Notes under the pieces: model-generated
The model's database searches: none
What the model was told of the DNA's origin: nothing
What the model saw: the letters and a program-made list of their open reading frames with translations, nothing else
Source of the DNA: JBBROS01 sp965260935
GTDB taxonomy: Bacteria; Pseudomonadota; Alphaproteobacteria; Acetobacterales; Acetobacteraceae
DNA length: 64,000 nt
Direction of reading: 5' to 3'
NCBI GenBank assembly: GCA_965260935.1
Contig: OZ253374.1
Location: 3,286,001-3,350,000 of the forward strand
Part shown: one piece after another, positions 8,478-17,810 of the stretch
Numbering within the stretch: the first letter of the stretch is position 1
Layout of the letters: every line of letters begins with the position of its first letter
Position numbers and translations under genes: made by a program

Positions 8478-9334
8478 GCGCCGGCGTCCGCCCAGGCCGG
8501 GTCGCGTTTCAGCACCTGAAGCCGTTCGGCGGGCGCGTCCAGCCGCGGCAGCGAGTTCAGCAGCCCGCGGGTGTAGGGGTGCGTCGCCTGGTGCAGCGCA
8601 TCGGCGCGGCAGGTCTCGACCACGCGCCCGGCATACATGATCAGCACGCGGTCGCAGAACGACGAGACGAGGTTGAGGTCGTGGCTGATGAAGACCAGCC
8701 CCATGCCGCGCTCGGCCACCAGTTTGTCTAGGATGCGCAACACCTCGCCCTGGACGCTCACGTCAAGCGCGGAGGTCGGCTCGTCGGCGATCAGGATCTG
8801 CGGGCCGGGAATGATCATCATGGCGATCATGATCCGCTGGCCCATTCCGCCCGACATCTCGTGCGGGTAGGCGCGGAACACGCGGGCCGGGTCGCGGATG
8901 GCCACGGCCTCCAGCATCTCCAGCGCGCGCGCCTTCGCGGCCCGGCGCGACGCGCTGTTGTGCAGGCGATAGGCCTCCACGATCTGCTCGCCCACCGTCA
9001 TCACCGGGTTGAGCGAGAATTTCGGGTCCTGCATCACCATCGAGATGCGCTGGCCGCGCACCGCCCGCATCTGCCGCTCCGACAGACTCTGGAGCTCCGT
9101 CCCTTCCAAGGCGATCCGCTTGGCCTCGACCCGGCCCGGTGGGCGGATCAGCCGCAGGATCGCCCGCCCGGTCAGCGATTTGCCGGAGCCCGACTCGCCG
9201 ACGATGCCGAGCCGCTCGCGCCCGAGCGTGAACGAGACCCCGCGCACGGCGTCGAACGTCGCCGCCACCCCGTCGCGCAGCACGGGAAACCGGACCCATA
9301 GGTCATCGACGGCAAGCAGCGGCGTCTCGCTCAT
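8474..9334 (-). CDS. Peptide-type ABC transporter ATPase (DppD/OppD-like)
   Basis: This 286-residue ATPase has Walker A GESGSGKSLT (about 44-53), the signature MSGGMGQRIMIAM, Walker B ILIADEPTSALD and the switch FISHDLNLV. The C-terminal HPYTRGLLNSLPRLD is the oligopeptide/dipeptide-specific motif. It pairs with the following ATPase to form the heterodimeric motor of a family-5 transporter. The signature carries Met-Gly where Gln-Arg is usual (SGGMGQR). The start ATG overlaps the upstream permease stop (ATGA). Confidence 0.9.
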   Translation of the reverse strand: MSETPLLAVDDLWVRFPVLRDGVAATFDAVRGVSFTLGRERLGIVGESGSGKSLTGRAILRLIRPPGRVEAKRIALEGTELQSLSERQMRAVRGQRISMVMQDPKFSLNPVMTVGEQIVEAYRLHNSASRRAAKARALEMLEAVAIRDPARVFRAYPHEMSGGMGQRIMIAMMIIPGPQILIADEPTSALDVSVQGEVLRILDKLVAERGMGLVFISHDLNLVSSFCDRVLIMYAGRVVETCRADALHQATHPYTRGLLNSLPRLDAPAERLQVLKRDPAWADAGA

Positions 9335-10257
9335 CCCGCGCCGGATTTCGGATCGAGCACGTCGCGCAGCCCGTCCCCCAGCAGGTTGAAGCCGAGCGAG
9401 ACCAAGAAGATGGCGACGCCCGGCACGGTCGCGACCCACCAATAGTCGAGGATGAACTTGCGCCCCTCGGAAATCATCGCCCCCCATTCCGGCGACGGCG
9501 GCTGCGCGCCCAGCCCGAGGAACCCGAGCCCGGCGGCGGCCAGGATAATCCCGGCCATATCGAGCGTCACCCGCACGATCAGCGACGACAGGCACAGCGG
9601 CCAGATATGCCGGGTGATGACGTGCATCGCCCCCGCCCCTTGCAGGCGCACCGCGGCGATGTGGTCGGCGGCGCGGATCGTCAATGTCTCGGCGCGGGCG
9701 ATGCGGGCGTAGGGCGGCCAGGCCGTGAGGGAAATGGCGATCACCGCGTTCTCGATCCCGGCGCCGAGGGCGGCGACGAAGGCGAGCGCCAGCACCAGGC
9801 GGGGGAAGGCGAGGAAGATGTCCGTCACCCGCATCAGCACGGCATCGGCCACGCCCCCGGCATAGCCCGCCACCGTGCCCACCAGCAGTCCCGCGGCCGG
9901 CGCGATCACCGCCACCAGGGCCACGATGGTCAACGTGATGCGCGAGCCGTAGATCAGCCGCGAGAGGATGTCCCGCCCCAACGAGTCTGTGCCCAGGACA
10001 TGCCCCGGCGCGAACAGCGGCTGCAGCCGCCCGGCGAGGTTTTGCGCGTAAGGGTCGCGCGGCGCGAGCCAAGGCGCGAAGGCGGCGACAAGGAGCAGCG
10101 AGACGAGGATAGCCAGGCCGAACACGGTGAGCCGGTTCGACGCGAGCTTTAGCCAGCCGCTGTAAAGCGAGCCGAGCCGGGCCTGCGCGCGCGAGCCGGG
10201 CGTGTCGGTCAGCAGCCAGGCGCGCCAGGTCCGGGCCGAGGCGGCGTCAGCGGGCAC
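9331..10257 (-). CDS. Peptide-type ABC transporter permease (DppC/OppC-like)
   Basis: This 308-residue inner-membrane permease has an OppC-type N-terminal helix (about 43-65), the LGTDSLGRDILSRLIYGSR motif at about 88-106, and five further helices. The cytoplasmic coupling loop (residues about 175-215) carries the EAA-like RIARAETLTIRAADHI. The GTG start overlaps the DppB-like gene by 11 bases and the stop overlaps the ATPase by four, so all subunits are tightly coupled. Confidence 0.88.
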   Translation of the reverse strand: MPADAASARTWRAWLLTDTPGSRAQARLGSLYSGWLKLASNRLTVFGLAILVSLLLVAAFAPWLAPRDPYAQNLAGRLQPLFAPGHVLGTDSLGRDILSRLIYGSRITLTIVALVAVIAPAAGLLVGTVAGYAGGVADAVLMRVTDIFLAFPRLVLALAFVAALGAGIENAVIAISLTAWPPYARIARAETLTIRAADHIAAVRLQGAGAMHVITRHIWPLCLSSLIVRVTLDMAGIILAAAGLGFLGLGAQPPSPEWGAMISEGRKFILDYWWVATVPGVAIFLVSLGFNLLGDGLRDVLDPKSGAG

Positions 10258-11341
10258 GGGGGTCGAACACCTTGTAAAGCAGGTCGGAGAACACGTTCAG
10301 CAGCACGAATACCAGGCCCACGACCACCGTGCCGCCGAGCACCGCGTTCATGTCGGCCGAGAGCAGCGCCGTGGTGATGTAGGAGCCGATGCCCGGCCAG
10401 GAGAAGATGATCTCCGTCAGCACCGAGCCTTCCAGCAGCCCGGCGTAGGACAGCGCAATGACGGTGATCAGCGGCACGCGCACGTTGCCGAAGGCGTGCC
10501 GCCAGACCACCGTCCATTCCGGCATGCCCTTCACCCGCGCCGTCGTGACGTATTCCGCCGAAAGCTGTTCCAGCATGAACGAGCGGGTCATGCGCGAGAT
10601 GTAGGCCAGCGAGTAGTACCCCAGCAGCGAGGCGGGCAGGATGATGTGCGACACCGCGTCCCAGAACACGTCCACCTGCCCGTCGAGCAGCGAGTCGACC
10701 AGGATCAGCCCGGTTACCGTCGGCACCATGTCCACGTAAAAGATACCGACCCGTCCCGGCCCCCCGACCCAGCCGAGGATGCCGTAGAACACCAGCAGCC
10801 CGACAAGCCCCAGCCAGAAGATCGGCATCGAGTAGCCGACCAGGGCCACGATGCGGGCGAGGCTGTCGATCCAGGTATCCCGCTTGACCGCGGCCAGCAC
10901 GCCGAGCGGCACGCCGAGGCCGACGCCGATGATGGTGCCGAGGGTCGCCAACTCGAGCGTGGCCGGGAACACGCGGGCGATGTCGTTCGCCACCGGGCGC
11001 GCGGTCAGCAGCGAGGTGCCGAAATCGAGATGAACAACCTGCCAGAGGTAGACCGCGAATTGCACGACGACGGGCTTGTCCAGCCCCATCTCGGCCCGCA
11101 TCGCCGCGTAGGCGGAGGGCGAGGCGCGCTCTCCCAGCACGGCGGTGACCGGATCGATCGGCATCACCCGGCCGATGATGAACGTGAGCGCCAGCAGCCC
11201 GACCATGGTGATGGCGACCGAGCCCACCGTCGCCAGCGATCTGAGCCCGTACGACCGTGCCCGCCGGAACCGGGGTGCGGCCTCGGGCGCGCCCGCGGGC
11301 GAGAATGGGAGCCGGGCGCCGCCGTCCGTCAAACCGCTCAA
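10247..11341 (-). CDS. Peptide-type ABC transporter permease (DppB/OppB-like)
   Basis: This 364-residue permease has a first membrane helix at about 36-58, a periplasmic loop, and five more helices. The coupling loop contains AEYVTTARVKGMPEWTVVWR, the EAA motif of DppB proteins. It forms the translocation channel with the DppC-like subunit. The start is taken as a TTG at 11341 because AGGA lies eight bases upstream and no earlier start exists after the binding-protein stop 19 bases away. The periplasmic loop is longer than in E. coli DppB. Confidence 0.87.
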   Translation of the reverse strand: MSGLTDGGARLPFSPAGAPEAAPRFRRARSYGLRSLATVGSVAITMVGLLALTFIIGRVMPIDPVTAVLGERASPSAYAAMRAEMGLDKPVVVQFAVYLWQVVHLDFGTSLLTARPVANDIARVFPATLELATLGTIIGVGLGVPLGVLAAVKRDTWIDSLARIVALVGYSMPIFWLGLVGLLVFYGILGWVGGPGRVGIFYVDMVPTVTGLILVDSLLDGQVDVFWDAVSHIILPASLLGYYSLAYISRMTRSFMLEQLSAEYVTTARVKGMPEWTVVWRHAFGNVRVPLITVIALSYAGLLEGSVLTEIIFSWPGIGSYITTALLSADMNAVLGGTVVVGLVFVLLNVFSDLLYKVFDPRAR

Positions 11342-11360
11342 GCGGCAGGTCCTGGGCTGG

Positions 11361-12980
11361 CTATTTCTTCACCACCGGCCAATACGCCGCGTTGGTGATG
11401 GCGCCGCCCAGGGTCAGGTTCTTCACGTCCTTCTGCATGCCGAACTGCTCGATCTTCTGGAACATCATCACGAATGGCGCGCGCGCCTGGAACTCGCGCT
11501 GCAGGTCCTCGTACATCTTGACCCGCTTGCCCTGGTCGGCCTCGGTGACCGCTTCCAGAACCTTCTGGCTCATGTCCCCCGGCGACCAGGCGATGCGGTA
11601 GGCGAGCAGGCCGGTCGCCTTCGCCGCGTCGGAATTGTCCGGGTTGTAGGCGAAGGTGCCGGCGTTGGTCTGCGGGTCCGGGTAGTCCGGCCCCCATTCC
11701 TCGAGCGTGATCGGGATGTCCCGGGCGCGATACCGGGTCAGGATCTGCTTGCCAGTGCCGGTGGTGATATTGAGCTTGATGCCGGCCTGACCGAACGTAT
11801 TCTGCAGCGACTGCGCGATCTCCACCCGCTCCTGCGCGTCGCGCACGCCGATCTCGAACTCGGCGTGCTCGATGCCGCCCTCCTTCAGCAGCGCCTTTGC
11901 CTTCGGAATGTCCAGCTTGAACGGCGTGTCGTCCAGCGCGCCGAGGTATGTGGCCGGCAGGAACGTCTGATGGATCTCGTACTGGCCCTTCAGGAACGAG
12001 TTGATCATGCCCTTGTAGTCGACGAGGTATTTCACCGCCTCGACGAATTTCGGGTTGGACAGCACCTTGTCCTTCTGGTTCAGCCCAAGGTAGACGATGC
12101 GCCCCCGCTGTTCCGACACGACGCCGAGCTTCGGGTCCTTCTCGACCGCGGCCACGTCCTCCGGGTTCAGGTTGCGCGCCACGTCGATGTCGCCCTTTTC
12201 CAGCAGCAGGCGCTGCGTGGCGCTCTCCTGGATATGCCGCACGATCACCCGCTTCATCGCCGGCGCGCCGAGATAGAAATCCGGGTTGGACACCAGCGTC
12301 ACCGAGGTGGACGGCTTCCAATCGACGAGCTTGTAGGCGCCCGACCCGGCCGAGTTGGTCTTGAGCCATTCGTTGCCGAGGTCCCCGTCCTTGTCATGCG
12401 ACATCACCGTCTTCTGGTCGACGATGGCGCCGATCGTCGCCGTCAGGCAGTTCAGCACGAAGGTGGTGGCGTATTTCTTGTCGGTCTCGAGCACGAGCTT
12501 GCCGCCGTCCGCGCGGATGTTCTGCTCCACGTTCTCGGGGGTGAAGCCGAACTGGCCCAGGATGAAGGCCGGCGTCTTGTTCAGCTTCACCGCCCGCTGC
12601 AACGAGAACGCGGCGTCCTCCGCCCGCACCGGATTGCCGGAGTGGAACTTCAACCCGTCGCGGATGGCGAACGTGATCGTCCGGCCGTCATCCGACACCG
12701 TCCACCCGGTCGCGATATCGGGCTGGAACCCTTTCTTCAGGTTCAGCGGGTCGAAGTTGACCAGCTTGCCATACACGTTGCGGATCACGTCGGCCCCGGC
12801 GAACTCGAAGCTTTCCGCCGGATCGAGCGTGGTGATGTCGTCGATGCGGTTGGCGATGACTAGCATGTTCGCGGGCGTCTTGGCCCAGGCCGCGGCGGCG
12901 AACGGGCCGGACCCCATGCACAGCGCGAGAGTGGCGCTTGCCGAAAGCAAGGCGAGGCGGCGAGGCAGCGGAAGCGGCAT
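11361..12980 (-). CDS. Family-5 (peptide-type) ABC substrate-binding protein
   Basis: This 539-residue periplasmic binding protein has a signal peptide (basic start PLPRR, hydrophobic core, cleavage near AAAWAKT at about 30). It shows the family-5 pattern: ITTLDPAESFEFAGAD, then TGWTVSDDGRTITFAIRDGLKFHSG with the preceding FxPDIA. It delivers the solute to the permease genes directly downstream. The start ATG has GAGAAGG upstream. It is the first gene of the operon, and the 160-base gap to the divergent gene must hold the promoter. The ligand may be a peptide or another cation-like solute and is not settled. Confidence 0.9.
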   Translation of the reverse strand: MPLPLPRRLALLSASATLALCMGSGPFAAAAWAKTPANMLVIANRIDDITTLDPAESFEFAGADVIRNVYGKLVNFDPLNLKKGFQPDIATGWTVSDDGRTITFAIRDGLKFHSGNPVRAEDAAFSLQRAVKLNKTPAFILGQFGFTPENVEQNIRADGGKLVLETDKKYATTFVLNCLTATIGAIVDQKTVMSHDKDGDLGNEWLKTNSAGSGAYKLVDWKPSTSVTLVSNPDFYLGAPAMKRVIVRHIQESATQRLLLEKGDIDVARNLNPEDVAAVEKDPKLGVVSEQRGRIVYLGLNQKDKVLSNPKFVEAVKYLVDYKGMINSFLKGQYEIHQTFLPATYLGALDDTPFKLDIPKAKALLKEGGIEHAEFEIGVRDAQERVEIAQSLQNTFGQAGIKLNITTGTGKQILTRYRARDIPITLEEWGPDYPDPQTNAGTFAYNPDNSDAAKATGLLAYRIAWSPGDMSQKVLEAVTEADQGKRVKMYEDLQREFQARAPFVMMFQKIEQFGMQKDVKNLTLGGAITNAAYWPVVKK

Positions 12981-13140
12981 GAGGAACCTTCTCGGACAGT
13001 GCTGGTTGGAGATCGTCAGGCTTTGTGGACTCCATTCAGGGGTCATGCAAGATTTCGTTGTCAGCCATGCAAGGGGCAGCATCGGCAACGAGCGCCTCGG
13101 CGCGCCGATCAAGCCGCCCGGCAAAACAAAGGACGCCGAA

Positions 13141-14715
13141 ATGCAGCGCAGAACCCTCCTGACCGCCGCCGCCCTTGCCGCAGCGCCGTTTTCCAAGGCC
13201 CGCGCCGCCTCGGCCGCCAGCACCCTCCGCTTTGTCCCGCAAGCCGACCTGTCCAGCCTCGACCCGGTCTGGACGAGCGCCACCGTCGCCTTCAACCACG
13301 GCATGATGGTCTACGACACGCTCTACGGCATCGACGAGACCCTGACTGCGCAGCCGCAGATGGTCGCCGGCCACGAGCTCAGCGACGACAAGCTGACCTG
13401 GACCTTCACGCTCCGCGACGGCCTGCTGTTCCACGACAACGAGCCGGTCCGCGCCACCGATTGCGTCGCCTCGATCAATCGCTGGGGCAAGCGCAAGGGC
13501 TTCGGCCAGAAGCTCCTCTCGGTCACCCACGAGATCAAGCCGCTCGACGACAAGCGCTTCCAGATCCGGCTGAAAACCCCCTTCCCGCTCATGGCCTTCG
13601 CCCTGGGCGGCCCCGACATCTGCATGGTCATGCCCCAGCGCGTCGCCGAGACGGACCCGTTCCAGCAGATCACGGACGCGACCGGCAGCGGCCCGTTCCG
13701 CTTCCTGCCGGGCGAGCGGGTATCGGGCTCGTTCGTTGCCTACGCCAAGTTCGACAAATACAAGCCGCGTCCGGAGAAGCCCTCCTACTGGTCCGGCAGC
13801 AAGGCGGTCTACGTGGACCGGGTGGAATGGCACGTGATGCCCGACCCGGCCACCGCCGCGAGCGCGCTGCAACAGGGCGAGGTGGATTGGCTGGAAAGCC
13901 CATTGATCGACCTGCTGCCGATGCTGCGCCAGGCGGACGGGGTGAAAACCGTCGCCATCGGCCCGCTGTTCCTGCCCGCCGTCATCGGCCTGAACCATAC
14001 CCAGCCGCCGTTCGACAACGAGAAGCTCCGCCAAGCCATCCTGCCCGCCATCAGCCAGATGGAGTTCATGACCGCCGTCGTCGGCGACCAGACCGACCTG
14101 ATGCACGTCCCCTGCGGCATCTTCACCCCAGGCACGCCGATGGCCAACGATGCCGACATGCAGGTCTTCACCGGCAAGCGCGATGTCGAGCTCGCCAAGA
14201 AGCTGGTCAAGGAAAGCGGCTACAAAGGCGAGACCGTCGTGCTCATGGCCCCGTCCGACCAAGCCGCCCTGATCCCGATGGACCAGATGACCCGAAGCGT
14301 GTTCACCGAGATCGGCATCAAAGTTGACTATCAGAGCATGGATTGGGGCACGCTGGTCGGACGCCGGGCCAGCGACAAGCCGTCGTCCGAGGGCGGCTGG
14401 AACGCCTTCTGCACCTCCTGGAACGGCCTCACCCTGTCCAACCCCGGCAGCCATTTTCCCCTCCGCGGCAATGGCAAAGGCGGCTGGTTCGGCTGGCCGG
14501 TAAGCCCGGTTCTGGAAGGCTTGCGCGACCAATGGTTCCAGGCGTCCGACCTCGCCGCACAGAAGGCAATCTGCGAGAAGATGCAGGCCGTCGCTTTCAA
14601 GGAAATCCCGTATGTCCCGATCGGCTCCTACAAGCTCCCGTCGGCGCTTCGCAACACGATCACGGACGTGATCCACGCCGACAACACCTGCTTTTGGGGC
14701 GTGCGAAAGGCCTGA
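13141..14715 (+). CDS. Second family-5 ABC substrate-binding protein, divergent
   Basis: This 524-residue binding protein has a Tat-like or Sec signal (MQRRTLLTAAALAAAPFSKARA). It continues with LRFVPQADLSSLDPVWTSA and SDDKLTWTFTLRDGLLFHDNEPVRATDC, typical of family 5. It lies head to head with the transporter operon, 160 bases away, so the two may share a control region and the two binding proteins may feed one permease. The start ATG is preceded by AAAGGA. No permease genes follow it; the next gene is hpnA. The ligand is unknown. Confidence 0.88.
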   Translation: MQRRTLLTAAALAAAPFSKARAASAASTLRFVPQADLSSLDPVWTSATVAFNHGMMVYDTLYGIDETLTAQPQMVAGHELSDDKLTWTFTLRDGLLFHDNEPVRATDCVASINRWGKRKGFGQKLLSVTHEIKPLDDKRFQIRLKTPFPLMAFALGGPDICMVMPQRVAETDPFQQITDATGSGPFRFLPGERVSGSFVAYAKFDKYKPRPEKPSYWSGSKAVYVDRVEWHVMPDPATAASALQQGEVDWLESPLIDLLPMLRQADGVKTVAIGPLFLPAVIGLNHTQPPFDNEKLRQAILPAISQMEFMTAVVGDQTDLMHVPCGIFTPGTPMANDADMQVFTGKRDVELAKKLVKESGYKGETVVLMAPSDQAALIPMDQMTRSVFTEIGIKVDYQSMDWGTLVGRRASDKPSSEGGWNAFCTSWNGLTLSNPGSHFPLRGNGKGGWFGWPVSPVLEGLRDQWFQASDLAAQKAICEKMQAVAFKEIPYVPIGSYKLPSALRNTITDVIHADNTCFWGVRKA

Positions 14716-14844
14716 GCGCCACTTCCTGAAACGGGCTGACGTTCCGCGGGCATAAATGCGGCCAATTCCTACGGAGCGGGCATCAATGTCACACCCGCCA
14801 GGTGAGAACCCGCCCGCCCCTACACCTGCGCCCCCGGTCCAAGC

Positions 14845-14850
14845 TATAAA
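14845..14850 (+). promoter_or_regulatory. Candidate -10 element just upstream of hpnA
   Basis: TATAAA ends ten bases before the hpnA ATG, in a GC-rich surround. No good TTGAC-like -35 is seen at the right distance, and no Shine-Dalgarno lies before the ATG. If real, the transcript would be leaderless or nearly so. Confidence 0.3.
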
Positions 14851-14860
14851 GCGCGGGCCA

Positions 14861-15874
14861 ATGTCAGATTCCGTTCCCTCCCGTCCCACCCTCGTCACCG
14901 GGGCCACCGGCTTCGTCGGCTCCGCCGTCGCCCGGGCACTCGCCGCCCGCGGCCACGCCTTGCGCTTGCTCGTGCGCCCTGCCAGCGACCGCCGCCTGAT
15001 CGAAGGGTTGGGCGAACCGGTCGTCGGCGACCTGCGCGACCCGGCCTCGCTCGCCGCCGCCGTGCAAGGCTGCCGCTACCTCATCCACGTCGCCGCCGAC
15101 TACCGCCTCTGGGTGCCGAAACCCGGCCCGATGATGCAGGCGAACGTCGATGGCACCGCCGCCCTGCTGCGCGCCGCGCGGGACGCCGGCGTGGAACGGA
15201 TCGTCTACTGCAGCAGCGTCGCCGCCCTCGGCCTAGTCGGCGACGGCACGCCCGGCACGGAGGCGACCGAGGTGCATCCGGAACAGATCGTCGGCGTCTA
15301 CAAGCAGTCGAAATACCGCGCCGAGCAGGCGGTGCTCGATCTGGTCCGCACCGAATCGGTCCCGGCGGTCATCGTCAACCCCTCCACCCCGGTCGGCCCG
15401 CGCGACATCAAGCCGACGCCCACCGGCAAGATGGTGCTGGACGCCGCGGCAGGCCGGATGCCGGCCTACGTCGACACCGGGCTGAACATCGTCCACGTGG
15501 ACGACGTGGCGGAGGGGCACGTGCTGGCGCTGGAACGCGGCCGGATCGGCGAGGCCTACATCCTGGGCGGCGAGGACCTGTCGATGCCGCACATGCTGGC
15601 CATGATCGACGACGTGATGGGCCGCTCCGGGGTGCGCCGGCGGCAGGTGTCGCACCGGGCGCTGATGCCGCTCGCCCTCGGCATGGAGGGCGCGGCCCGG
15701 GTGTTCCGCATCGAGCCGCTGGTCACGCGCGAGATGTTGGCGATGGCCAAGAAACGCATGTACTTCAGCAGCGCCAAGGCGAAGGCGGAGCTGGGCTACG
15801 CCGCGCGCCCGGCACGCCGGGCCTTCGCCGACGCGGTCGCCTGGTTCCGCGAGCAGGGGCGGTTGCGGGCATGA
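14861..15874 (+). CDS. hpnA: Hopanoid-associated sugar epimerase HpnA
   Basis: This 337-residue short-chain/extended NAD-dependent epimerase has the glycine motif TGATGFVGSAVARAL at about 14-28 and the catalytic Tyr/Lys in VYKQSKYRAE. HpnA is associated with hopanoid clusters and is thought to act on the sugar part of composite hopanoids. The ATG at 14861 places the nucleotide-binding strand 12 residues in, as expected; two in-frame ATG codons at 14756 and 14786 would add a Pro-rich extension of low plausibility. No ribosome binding site is clear. It heads the hpn operon; its stop overlaps hpnB by four bases. Confidence 0.9.
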   Translation: MSDSVPSRPTLVTGATGFVGSAVARALAARGHALRLLVRPASDRRLIEGLGEPVVGDLRDPASLAAAVQGCRYLIHVAADYRLWVPKPGPMMQANVDGTAALLRAARDAGVERIVYCSSVAALGLVGDGTPGTEATEVHPEQIVGVYKQSKYRAEQAVLDLVRTESVPAVIVNPSTPVGPRDIKPTPTGKMVLDAAAGRMPAYVDTGLNIVHVDDVAEGHVLALERGRIGEAYILGGEDLSMPHMLAMIDDVMGRSGVRRRQVSHRALMPLALGMEGAARVFRIEPLVTREMLAMAKKRMYFSSAKAKAELGYAARPARRAFADAVAWFREQGRLRA

Positions 15875-16983
15875 CCGTCCTTGCCGCCGTCGCGGCGCTG
15901 GCCTGGCTCTATCTGCTGCTGCTGCATGGCCGGTTCTGGTCCGCGGGGCCGGTCCTCGCTCCCGTCCGCCTCGGTGCCGCGCCGGCGCTCGACGTGGTGG
16001 TGCCGGCGCGGGACGAGGCGGACGGCATCGAGCCGGCATTGCGCTCGCTGCTGGCGCAGGACTATCCGGGGCCGCTGCGCATCACCCTGGTCGACGACGG
16101 CAGCTCCGACAACACCGGCGACATCGCGCGGGCCATCAGCGACCCCAGGCTGACGGTCATCGACGGCCGCACGCGCCTCCCCGGCTGGAGCGGCAAGCTC
16201 TGGGCAATGTCGCAGGGCGTGGAACACGGCGAGGCCGGGCTGGTTCTGCTGACCGACGCCGACATCGTGCACGAGCCGGAGCACCTGGCCACGCTGGTCG
16301 CCAAGCTCCAGGCCGGCCAACTGGACATGGTGTCCGAGATGGTGGAGCTGCGCTGCGCCAGCCTCGCCGAGCGGGCATTGGTCCCGGCCTTCGTGTTCTT
16401 CTTCCAGTTGCTCTATCCCTTCGCCTGGGTGAATGCGCCCTCTCGCCGGACCGCCGCCGCAGCGGGAGGGACGGTCCTGTTGCGCCGCGCCGCCCTGGCC
16501 CGGATCGGCGGCATCGCCTCCCTTCGCGGCGCGCTGATCGACGACGTGGCCCTCGCCGCCGCCATCAAGCCCGGCGGCCCGGTCTACCTCGGCCACAGCG
16601 CCCTGGCCCGCAGCGTCCGCCCCTACCCCGGCGCAGCCGACATCTGGCGCATGGTGGCGCGCACCGCCTACGTGCAGCTCCGCTTCTCGCCCTTGCTGCT
16701 GCTGGGCACTGTCCTCGGCCTGGCGCTGATCTGGCTCGCGCCGCCCGCCTTGGCGATCTTCGGCCAGGGCGCGGCGCGATGGCTCGGCCTGCTCGCCTGG
16801 ATCGGCTCCGCCGCCTCATACCTGCCGACGCTGCGCCGTTTCCGCCAGTCGCCCGCTTGGGCGCTGCTGCTGCCGGGCATCGCCTGCTTCTACGGGGCGG
16901 CGACGGTCGGCTCGGCGGTCAACCATCACCTCGGGCGAGGCGTGGTTTGGAAACGCCGCGCCTACCAGGACGCCGGCGCATGA
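15871..16983 (+). CDS. hpnB: Hopene-associated glycosyltransferase HpnB
   Basis: This 370-residue membrane-bound family-2 glycosyltransferase has an N-terminal helix, then VVVPARDEADGIEP, the nucleotide-binding LVDDGSSDNT, and the DxD-type LTDADIVHEPEHL. The last third holds two to three membrane helices (about 265-345). It is presumed to glycosylate an extended hopanoid, though its exact role in vivo is not settled. The ATG overlaps hpnA (ATGA) and the stop overlaps hpnC (ATGA). Confidence 0.9.
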   Translation: MTVLAAVAALAWLYLLLLHGRFWSAGPVLAPVRLGAAPALDVVVPARDEADGIEPALRSLLAQDYPGPLRITLVDDGSSDNTGDIARAISDPRLTVIDGRTRLPGWSGKLWAMSQGVEHGEAGLVLLTDADIVHEPEHLATLVAKLQAGQLDMVSEMVELRCASLAERALVPAFVFFFQLLYPFAWVNAPSRRTAAAAGGTVLLRRAALARIGGIASLRGALIDDVALAAAIKPGGPVYLGHSALARSVRPYPGAADIWRMVARTAYVQLRFSPLLLLGTVLGLALIWLAPPALAIFGQGAARWLGLLAWIGSAASYLPTLRRFRQSPAWALLLPGIACFYGAATVGSAVNHHLGRGVVWKRRAYQDAGA

Positions 16984-17810
16984 CGGAGTCGGTCGAGAGC
17001 TGGTCCGGCAAGGACCGCGGCGACGAGAACTTCCCCGTCGGCTCGCTGCTGATCCGCCCGGCCTTGCGGCCGCACGTCCATGCGTTCTACGCCTTCGCCC
17101 GCAATGCCGACGACATCGCCGACAGCCCGGCCCTCCGTGCCGACGACAAGCTCTCCCGCCTGGCCACGATGCAGGCCGTGCTGACCGGCGAGCGGGACGC
17201 GGGCGCGCCAAGCGCCGCCGTCCTCCGCGCGAGCCTGGCCGAGACAGGCGTGACTGCGAAGCACGCGCTCGACCTCCTAGCGGCGTTCCGGCAGGACGCG
17301 GTCAAGACCCGCTACGCAACGTGGGAAGAGCTTTACGACTACTGCCGCCTTTCGGCCATGCCGGTCGGCCGTCACGTGCTCGACCTCCACGGCGAAGACC
17401 CGGCGGCGCACCGCCCGAGCGACCCGCTCTGCGCCGCCTTGCAGGTGCTGAACCACTTGCAGGACGGGGCGAAAGACCTCGCCGCCCTGGACCGCTGCTA
17501 TCTCCCCCAAGACCAGCTTGCCGCCGCCGGAGCGCGGGCCGAGGACCTCGCCGGCAACGGAGAAACGCCCCAACTGCGCCGGGTGTTCGCGAGCTTGCTG
17601 GACGAGGTGGACCGCCTCCACGCGCGGGCGTCCGACCTGCCCCGGCAGGTGCGGGACCGCCGCCTGCGCCTGGAATGCGCCGTCATCCTCGGCCTGTCGC
17701 GCAGGCTCGCGCGGCGCCTGCGCGGGGCCGATCCGGTCGCGCGCCGGGTCAAGCTGTTGAAGCAGGACCTGGCCGGCAGCGTGCTGGGCGCGCTGCGGTT
17801 CGCGGCATGA
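16980..17810 (+). CDS. hpnC: Hydroxysqualene synthase HpnC
   Basis: This 276-residue protein is of the squalene/phytoene synthase fold. In the HpnCDE route HpnC converts presqualene diphosphate, made by HpnD, to hydroxysqualene. The first aspartate-rich motif is NADDIAD (44-48). The second region reads NHLQDGAKDL rather than the canonical NILRDVxED, as is usual for HpnC. The start ATG lies in the ATGA overlap with hpnB and the stop in an ATGA overlap with hpnD, which fixes both ends. Confidence 0.92.
   Translation: MTESVESWSGKDRGDENFPVGSLLIRPALRPHVHAFYAFARNADDIADSPALRADDKLSRLATMQAVLTGERDAGAPSAAVLRASLAETGVTAKHALDLLAAFRQDAVKTRYATWEELYDYCRLSAMPVGRHVLDLHGEDPAAHRPSDPLCAALQVLNHLQDGAKDLAALDRCYLPQDQLAAAGARAEDLAGNGETPQLRRVFASLLDEVDRLHARASDLPRQVRDRRLRLECAVILGLSRRLARRLRGADPVARRVKLLKQDLAGSVLGALRFAA

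Noticed and set aside
12355..13140. Upstream extension of the second binding protein through the first
   Set aside because: The region is antisense to the first binding protein; the signal peptide starts at 13141.
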